Notes under the pieces: model-generated | Database searches by the model: none | Told to the model about the DNA's origin: nothing | The model's input: the letters and a program-made list of their open reading frames with translations, nothing else | Shown: one piece after another, positions 18,137 to 24,592 of the stretch | Numbering within the stretch: the first letter of the stretch is position 1 | Layout of the letters: each line of letters starts with the position of its first letter | NCBI GenBank assembly: GCA_002419505.1 | Contig: DIGF01000010.1 | Location: 1 to 51,002 of the forward strand | Source of the DNA: Caryophanales bacterium UBA5729 | Lineage (GTDB): Bacteria; Bacillota_I; Bacilli_A; Izemoplasmatales; Hujiaoplasmataceae | DNA: 51,002 nt | Direction of reading: 5' to 3' | Program-made: the position numbers and the translations under genes

Positions 18137-19027
18137 CTAATCTCTTTCTCCGAAGAGGCTCCAAGTTGCTTTCGAGATTGAATAGATTAAGATCAACAAT
18201 ACAACGCTAATCGCTGATGCATAACCCATCAAATAACGAATGAACCCAAAGTCTTCGATATGATTTACTAGTAATTGTCCGGCGTATTGAGGTGTAGGAT
18301 TGGCTCCAGAAAGTTGCACACCAATAGCACCAACTTGGAAGGTGCCTACGACCGCCATAACTGCTCCAAATAACATCTGTGGTTTCATAGATGGTATGGT
18401 TATATAAAAGATTTCTTGCCAACGATTTCTCAAACCATCTACATATGCTGCTTCATAAAGTGTCGGATCAATATTTAAAATCCCAGCTAACATGGCTAGG
18501 AAACCTACCCCCATACTTCCCCATAAACTAACAATAATCATAATTGTCATTAAATAATCTGGCGAAGTTAAAAACTGAATAGGTTCTTCAATTAACCCGA
18601 TATTTAACAATAAACTATTTAAATAACCGGTTGAATCGCCCGAAAAAAGGACGGTCCAAATAACACCCATTGCTATTCCGGCTGTCATGGATGGGCTGTA
18701 TAAAATAATCGCTAAAACTGTACGATGTTTATGAGGTATTTGAGATAGCATCCAAGCAAGAATGAAACTCATAAAATACCCAACAGGACCTACAATAAAA
18801 GCAAATTTAAATGTGTTTGGTAAAACATATTGCATAAAAACTTCGTCTCTTGTCAAGAGTTCAATATAGTTTCTTAAACCGATTATTGTTGGAGTCTGGA
18901 TAGTATTAAAATAAGTAAAAGAAAGTACAATAGCTATTACAACAGGGATTATGATAAAGGTTGTGAATAAAACAACGTAAGGAGTGAAAAACCATGCCGG
19001 ATGATTCATTCTCTTAATCATTTTCAT
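18137..19027 (-). CDS. sugar ABC permease, MalF type (pair A)
   Basis: CUT1-type permease subunit with six helices and the EAA loop EAAYVDGLRNRWQEIFYITIP. It overlaps the 3' end of the fused binding-protein gene. The start is uncertain: ATG at 19027 is preferred, a TTG at 19036 and an ATG at 19021 are also in frame, and none has a strong ribosome site, which suggests translational coupling to the upstream gene. Together with the MalG-type gene at 17250-18125 it forms the first of two permease pairs in the operon. Confidence 0.9.
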   Translation of the reverse strand: MKMIKRMNHPAWFFTPYVVLFTTFIIIPVVIAIVLSFTYFNTIQTPTIIGLRNYIELLTRDEVFMQYVLPNTFKFAFIVGPVGYFMSFILAWMLSQIPHKHRTVLAIILYSPSMTAGIAMGVIWTVLFSGDSTGYLNSLLLNIGLIEEPIQFLTSPDYLMTIMIIVSLWGSMGVGFLAMLAGILNIDPTLYEAAYVDGLRNRWQEIFYITIPSMKPQMLFGAVMAVVGTFQVGAIGVQLSGANPTPQYAGQLLVNHIEDFGFIRYLMGYASAISVVLLILIYSISKATWSLFGERD

Positions 19028-21962
19028 CACGTCCAATCAACCAATAATCTATGTTGTAGATAGTTGGCACTCGATAGTCTTTAACAACAACGCCATCAAC
19101 TACATAACCGAACTCTTCCATCTTATAGAGAATTTCACGGTTAGCAATTTTAGCGGCTTGATCTAGAGCAATTCTTGGATTAACGTCATCAAATACAATC
19201 TTGTTCCAAGCATTGCTAATTTCTCTTTCTACCATGTAAGCCCCAGGAATTCTTGAGGCTTCTAAAGCATATTCCCATTGAGCCAAAATAACAGCGATGT
19301 GTTCTTGTGGTAAAGGTAATTCCGCAAAGGCTTCCAAATTTGCAGTATTCCATAAATACTCAATACCGTAAGTCGTTTGAAGTCTCATTGCAAATTGAGA
19401 TTGAACAGATGTTGACATCCACCATTGCAAGAATTTCCACGCATCTTCAGGTTGGTCGGTGTTAGATAAAATCATTGAGGCTTGAGCCCCGCTTGCAGCC
19501 CACCTAACTACTTCACCTCCCGGTTTTTCGACACCAGGATGCAAAGCGATATTCCATTTACCTGCAATTTCTGGTGCAGCAATGGTTAATTGCAAATAAG
19601 TGGCTAAATCACTAATACCTATCGGTAAAGTGCCATAACGAAAATGTTGATAAAAATTCGGTACTTCTTTTGGCATATTATAAACAGTAAACAAATCAGT
19701 CATTAAACGCATTCCTGCTAAACTTTCCTCACTGTTTATCTCTGTAGCTATACCGTCTTCTCGGTATAAATTTCCATCAAACTGATAGATAAATGGCAAA
19801 GTAGCTACGAAAGGTTTAAATCCTCTAAAAAGTGCTAAGGGTTCGTAATAGTTCATGCCATATCTTTGTAGTTTAGGCAAGATCTCAATAACTTCATCCC
19901 AAGTATTAGGGACTTCTAAGCCTAATCCATCTATTAAAATATCCTCGCGATAGAATGTTACCCAGAAATTTTGGGTTTCAGGTAATCCGAAAATTCCTTC
20001 TTCAAATGCGTAAGGAATCATTGCTCCTCTTGCAAATAAACCAACGGTTTCTGTATAACCTGCAAATTGTCGTAAATCAAGACTTGCCTCTCTAATCGCG
20101 AATTCATATGGTATCCAGTGATTAACCCCAACAGCAACATCCGGAGCGTTACCTGCAGCGTTAGCTAATATCAATTTATTTTCGTCAGGCATTAATGATA
20201 GTTGTACTTGAATGCCTGTGTTTTCAGTGAAATCACTATCAATCATAATTTGCATGATTTCGATATACTGTCTTGGATGATTAACCCAAACATCAATAAC
20301 TCCTGATGTTGACTCAGTCACTTGATAATTCGTTTTGCTAAAACTCAAAAAGAATCTCTTAATTGACTCAAAACTTCTAACAAAAATATTTGCTTTAGGT
20401 GAAGGAAGTTTATCATCGCCCGTTAAGTATATTGTTTGAATATCCAATCCGTTTTGTAAGAAATTTTGAATCATGCTACCCAACATCTGAGCCGCTGAAG
20501 TATTGCCGTCAGCAAGCAACAGCATCTTGCTAGGTATCAAGTCCACATCTTTTCTAAGTTTTGCAAGTTGTGTTGTGGCTAAGTTGAGATTTGTTATTAA
20601 CCCTGGAGTACTATGATGACTATAATTTTTTAAATGCTCTGAAACTTGATACAGTAGATATATCCATTTATCTAATTTTGTTTCAATATCAGGAATATAG
20701 TCTATTAATTTCCAAGTTCGATATTGATCAGGATTATTACCGGTCAATTTTTTTATCTCTAAGCTTAAATCAGTAATTTCGCTCATAATTCCAATAAGAG
20801 TTTCATAAGCGTCACGATATGGTTCTAAAACTACCCTTAAAGAAATTTCATTAACTCCTTCTTCTAGATAAAACAAGAAAGGCTCTTCATTTTGGAAGAG
20901 AAAGTTTTGATAATCTTTAGTATAGTGAAAAGCAATCATTGCTGCTTCTTTAAAAGGTATTTCTCCATTTATTTTAAGTTCTCTAAATACTGGCATTTGC
21001 ATTAAATAATCTTGTCGATACTTGACGCCAAGATAATAATAGCCAGTGCTTGGGACATTAATTTCATAAGTAATTAAACTGTTTCCACTCCTAAAACTAT
21101 AACCATCTATCGCATTGAGTCGCATTGAATCAGTTTCATATATGACCGCTGCAGGATCAGCTTCAGATCTAAGTCTAATTGATGGTGTGTTTTTATATTT
21201 CATTTCACTTGCAGAAACAATTATTTGTTCTGGTTGTAGTTCTCCTTGATGAAGATTTAAATAATCCTCATAAGAAATTAAAGCTTGTGGCGGTACGAGT
21301 CTAATGGAACCGATATAAATATCTCCATTCTTCATTCCTAAGGTAATTTTATTGGTCCCGGAATTCAATTGATAAATTAAAGGTTCTTGATTTAGTGCGG
21401 TTGTATCTTGTAACTTGGTAGTTTGTATTTGTTCAACTTTATTCGAACTAGGCATTACTTCATTACCGTAGCGATCAATTATAAAGTTTTGCGAAGTAAA
21501 CTGCCATAGTGATGGCATTTTAATCGCTTGAGATTCAGCAAATGGTAAAATATCATTGATTTTAACTGTAATTTCAGCAGGTAAAATTGTTGTTGATAAA
21601 TCTAAAAAATCAATTTCAATATTGTAAAGCCCACCGGAGCTTACATTAATATTAAAACTAATTTCCTCATTATTTTTTAGGTTACCTAACGGCTGAAAAT
21701 AGCCATAGTCATCGCCGCTAATGATTGCATCAAAAACAGCATCTGCTGTAATTTCAATACTTTCAGTAGCATTGTTTTCAATATAGTCTTTTTTTACTTG
21801 AATATATTTTCCATCAGCATAATCATCATCTAAAACCATGTTTGTTTCGAAGTCTAGATAATCAATTTTTTCTTGTCGATTAACAAACAAAAGTAATACT
21901 ATTGCAGTTGTAAAAATTGCTGCAATGATGATTTTCTTAACTATGGCTCTTTTTTCTGCCAT
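19014..21962 (-). CDS. membrane-anchored beta-sandwich / solute-binding fusion protein
   Basis: 982-residue protein with an N-terminal transmembrane anchor (about 9-28; no lipobox Cys). Two beta-rich segments (about 50-240 and 260-400), resembling carbohydrate-binding or galactose-binding-like sandwiches, are followed by a helical linker (about 400-500) and a family 1 solute-binding domain (about 555-970; APDVAVGVNHWIPYEF, FWVTFYREDIL, NTWDEVIEILPKL). Ordinary sugar-binding proteins have about 430 residues, so this is a fusion. It sits directly before permease pair A and is their likely receptor. The start has a GGGGGAG site. A stable hairpin separates it from the upstream binding-protein gene. 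Ligand inferred as beta-glucan fragments. Confidence 0.85.
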   Translation of the reverse strand: MAEKRAIVKKIIIAAIFTTAIVLLLFVNRQEKIDYLDFETNMVLDDDYADGKYIQVKKDYIENNATESIEITADAVFDAIISGDDYGYFQPLGNLKNNEEISFNINVSSGGLYNIEIDFLDLSTTILPAEITVKINDILPFAESQAIKMPSLWQFTSQNFIIDRYGNEVMPSSNKVEQIQTTKLQDTTALNQEPLIYQLNSGTNKITLGMKNGDIYIGSIRLVPPQALISYEDYLNLHQGELQPEQIIVSASEMKYKNTPSIRLRSEADPAAVIYETDSMRLNAIDGYSFRSGNSLITYEINVPSTGYYYLGVKYRQDYLMQMPVFRELKINGEIPFKEAAMIAFHYTKDYQNFLFQNEEPFLFYLEEGVNEISLRVVLEPYRDAYETLIGIMSEITDLSLEIKKLTGNNPDQYRTWKLIDYIPDIETKLDKWIYLLYQVSEHLKNYSHHSTPGLITNLNLATTQLAKLRKDVDLIPSKMLLLADGNTSAAQMLGSMIQNFLQNGLDIQTIYLTGDDKLPSPKANIFVRSFESIKRFFLSFSKTNYQVTESTSGVIDVWVNHPRQYIEIMQIMIDSDFTENTGIQVQLSLMPDENKLILANAAGNAPDVAVGVNHWIPYEFAIREASLDLRQFAGYTETVGLFARGAMIPYAFEEGIFGLPETQNFWVTFYREDILIDGLGLEVPNTWDEVIEILPKLQRYGMNYYEPLALFRGFKPFVATLPFIYQFDGNLYREDGIATEINSEESLAGMRLMTDLFTVYNMPKEVPNFYQHFRYGTLPIGISDLATYLQLTIAAPEIAGKWNIALHPGVEKPGGEVVRWAASGAQASMILSNTDQPEDAWKFLQWWMSTSVQSQFAMRLQTTYGIEYLWNTANLEAFAELPLPQEHIAVILAQWEYALEASRIPGAYMVEREISNAWNKIVFDDVNPRIALDQAAKIANREILYKMEEFGYVVDGVVVKDYRVPTIYNIDYWLIGRDEND

Positions 21963-21980
21963 TAAACTCTCCCCCTTAAA

Positions 21981-22014
21981 TTAACAAAGTTTGAAAAAAC
22001 TCAAACTTCGTTAA
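21981..22014 (-). other. intercistronic stem-loop after the solute-binding lipoprotein gene
   Basis: On the minus strand a 14-bp stem (22014-22001 with 21994-21981, one G-U) encloses a six-base loop. Only three U residues follow, before the GGGGGAG ribosome site of the next gene. It is therefore more likely an mRNA-stabilising or partial-termination element than a full terminator. The place corresponds to where binding-protein message is often kept in excess over permease message. Confidence 0.7.
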
Positions 22015-22032
22015 GGTGTAAAATTATTATTT

Positions 22033-23469
22033 TTAATCTTCCAAAGCGGCCGCTATCATCATATTGATTTGTGCTTCCCATTCGGAAGCAAAAACCTCAG
22101 GTGTAACAAGACCTTGATTAATTCTATTCCAATAATCGTTTTCTTCATTACCTACCCATTCCCAAAATGCTTTATATCCAGGCAACCATTTGTCTGTATC
22201 TGGTTTTCCGTAAGGTAATAAATCGACGTTTTCAGCTAGACCTTCTACAAAATTAGTAAAGTATTCGATTTCAACCCAAACTTCAGGGATATCAGAGACT
22301 GGGAAACGATCGATCATTAAATCTCCTCTATCTTTCATAGCTTGCAATCTAACCATCCAGCCTTCTCTACCAAAAGTCATCCATTTAGCTAATAAATAAG
22401 CCGCTTCTGGATGTTCAGTTTGAGAAGAAACCACTTGATAATCTAGAATAGTTGGTGGAAATTGTCCTGCAGCTCCGCCTGGGTAAGGCCAAAATCCTAA
22501 TTCAATTGCATTATCATTCCACATATCATTAACCATCCAAAGATTCCATGACCCATCAATCTTCATACCGATATAACCTTCATACCAAGGCCAAACATCA
22601 CCGATAACGCTCATTTCTTGTTCAGTCAACGCCGCTACAACATTTTCTGACATTAATTGTAATTTTAAATTATAAGCATCAATCCAAGCTTGAGATGTGA
22701 AATTGAATCTTGTTCCATCCCAAGTATTGTATCCAACCTCTGCATAATCTTGCATTGGGAAAGTTGTTTCAAAATCCAAAGATCCATACCAAGGATCAAT
22801 CGAGTAAATATAATCATTTTTACCGACTTGACGTAGTTCTCTAGCTATGGAAATGAATTCTGTGTAATCCCAATCATAATCAGGTAAAGGAATATTATAT
22901 TTATCGAAAATATTTATGTTAATAAAAATACCTTTAATAAATTGGAAAGATGGAACTGCAAAACGTTGTCCGTTATAAATAGCTGTATTAGCAATATTAG
23001 GATAAACAAGTTGAGTTTCAGGGTCATTATCCCAATACTCAGTAATATCCAATAACATACCATTGTAATAACCGGTAGGGACATTGTCAATCGCAAATAC
23101 ATCAGGTAAAACTCCAGCAGCTTGTGCATTTAATAAATTACCGGTAAATTCAGCTCCTGTTCCAGTTATATCACGACGTAATTCTACTGTTATATTTGGA
23201 TACTTAACTTGAAATGCATTAATTAAAATTTGATTTAATTCAGCGTCGCCCCAATCAGCATATGATAACACGATTTCTTGAGTAGGCACATATGTGGTAG
23301 TTGATTGTGCCGTCGTGCTTTCTGTTAAACTTATTTGCGTTGTTGGAGCATTGGTTGTTGGCGCTTGTGTTGTCGGTGCTCCGGTGGTATTTGTTGTGGT
23401 TGTAACACCACAAGCAGCTAAACCCAAAACAAACAATCCAAAAACCATAAGTATTAGTATTTTTTTCAT
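22033..23469 (-). CDS. sugar ABC solute-binding lipoprotein
   Basis: Family 1 extracellular solute-binding protein of 478 residues. The lipoprotein signal ends at LAAC (Cys20). A Thr/Pro-rich linker (about 23-62) with APTTQ/APTTN units spaces it from the membrane. The body begins at IVLSYADWGDAELNQILINAF and has sugar-binding-protein features such as YLLAKWMTFGREGW and many exposed Trp/Tyr residues suited to stacking on sugars. The start has an AAAGGAAAT site formed by the last codons of the GH5 gene. It is the second binding protein in the operon; the division of labour with the fused one is unknown. Confidence 0.92.
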   Translation of the reverse strand: MKKILILMVFGLFVLGLAACGVTTTTNTTGAPTTQAPTTNAPTTQISLTESTTAQSTTTYVPTQEIVLSYADWGDAELNQILINAFQVKYPNITVELRRDITGTGAEFTGNLLNAQAAGVLPDVFAIDNVPTGYYNGMLLDITEYWDNDPETQLVYPNIANTAIYNGQRFAVPSFQFIKGIFININIFDKYNIPLPDYDWDYTEFISIARELRQVGKNDYIYSIDPWYGSLDFETTFPMQDYAEVGYNTWDGTRFNFTSQAWIDAYNLKLQLMSENVVAALTEQEMSVIGDVWPWYEGYIGMKIDGSWNLWMVNDMWNDNAIELGFWPYPGGAAGQFPPTILDYQVVSSQTEHPEAAYLLAKWMTFGREGWMVRLQAMKDRGDLMIDRFPVSDIPEVWVEIEYFTNFVEGLAENVDLLPYGKPDTDKWLPGYKAFWEWVGNEENDYWNRINQGLVTPEVFASEWEAQINMMIAAALED

Positions 23470-23470
23470 A

Positions 23471-24502
23471 TTAATTTCCTTTCTTTTTAAAAGGTAAAAT
23501 ATTTTTTTCTACCATGTTTCTAAATGACCAACCAAAGTTTTTAATCGTTGATTGATCGCTTAACTTGTAATTCCAAAAGAACCAACCATCAGCTTCTTCA
23601 TAAGCTAAAAGCAAAGCGTTTGCTAAAAGTTGATGGTAAGAATCTTTTTGTATTTCATCTTTTGCATATGATAGGGTAGTCGGTGACATCCCAACTGACC
23701 ATTCGCCAATAATAATTGGCACTAAATCTTTAATTTTCTTAATAACTTCTAATCTTTTTTCAATGACAAATTTAGTTATATCAAAAATATTAGCTTCTCG
23801 ATTAACTTCGCCAAAAACCTGATACATATGTGTATCTAAATATACATTAAAAAAATTATTCGACTTAAAAAATTCTTCCCATTGATTTAAACGAAAAGCA
23901 TCATGAAATATCACTGAAATATTATTGCCAAGTTTATTTCTAACAATCTTATATCCTTTTAAGTAGAAATCTTGAATTAATTCCAAATCAATAGATATAT
24001 GAGGTTCATTCAACAACTCTATTCCCGATAACATTTCCTCTTTGCCATAATTATCGCATAGCTCGGAAATGAATTCCAGTGTTTCAGCAATATTTTTTTT
24101 ATCTTTATGCCAATCAATAATCCCTGAAAGACCGCCGTTATCAAAACCATTTTGGCATCCTTTGGCAGCGTGCACATCAAGCACAACTGATAAATCGTAT
24201 TTTTTCGCCCAAATAAAAGCCTTATCGACATAATCTTTAGCTTCAAAATAAGGGTAATCAGCCTTAAATAACCAGTGTCCAACCGGGATTCTAACAGTAT
24301 TTATTCCATGCTCTTTAATCCATTGAAAATCATTTTCAGTTATAAATGTATCTCGATGTTTTTTTAACATCAATTCGGGCTTAGGTATTACTTTTATAAG
24401 ATTGAACTCATCTTCGGCATTATATGAATCATATAATTCAGGAGTCATCCACTTTTCTAAAACTAACCAACCGCCTAAATTTAAACCTCTTATTTTTTCC
24501 AT
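23471..24502 (-). CDS. GH5 exo-beta-1,3-glucanase-like hydrolase, cytosolic
   Basis: Glycoside hydrolase family 5 enzyme resembling exo-1,3-beta-glucanases: it opens with IRGLNLGGWLVLEKWMTPEL, a hallmark of that group. The acid/base Glu166 is in LLNEPH and the nucleophile Glu267 in IIIGEWSVG; His and Asn landmarks precede them. No signal peptide, so it would trim imported oligosaccharides to glucose. The start at 24502 has GAGG at seven bases; a TTG four codons upstream is less likely. It follows the CBM lipoprotein gene after a stem-loop and precedes the binding-protein gene by 1 bp. Exact linkage specificity is inferred. Confidence 0.87.
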   Translation of the reverse strand: MEKIRGLNLGGWLVLEKWMTPELYDSYNAEDEFNLIKVIPKPELMLKKHRDTFITENDFQWIKEHGINTVRIPVGHWLFKADYPYFEAKDYVDKAFIWAKKYDLSVVLDVHAAKGCQNGFDNGGLSGIIDWHKDKKNIAETLEFISELCDNYGKEEMLSGIELLNEPHISIDLELIQDFYLKGYKIVRNKLGNNISVIFHDAFRLNQWEEFFKSNNFFNVYLDTHMYQVFGEVNREANIFDITKFVIEKRLEVIKKIKDLVPIIIGEWSVGMSPTTLSYAKDEIQKDSYHQLLANALLLAYEEADGWFFWNYKLSDQSTIKNFGWSFRNMVEKNILPFKKKGN

Positions 24503-24521
24503 TAATAACCTCAAGAGAGAG

Positions 24522-24544
24522 GGGCACAGGCTTGCCCTATGCCC
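24522..24544 (-). other. GC-rich intercistronic stem-loop before the GH5 gene
   Basis: On the minus strand GGGCATAGG (24544-24536) pairs with CCTGTGCCC (24530-24522), one G-U, with a five-base loop. It stands out as GC-rich in AT-rich DNA and is not followed by a U-run. A processing or 3'-end-stabilising element for the upstream lipoprotein message is plausible. The rest of 24503-24592 is AT-rich with no clear promoter. Confidence 0.65.
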
Positions 24545-24592
24545 TAAAATAAATTGAATGTAAGTATTTTTTTTAAAAATATTAACTTATTA

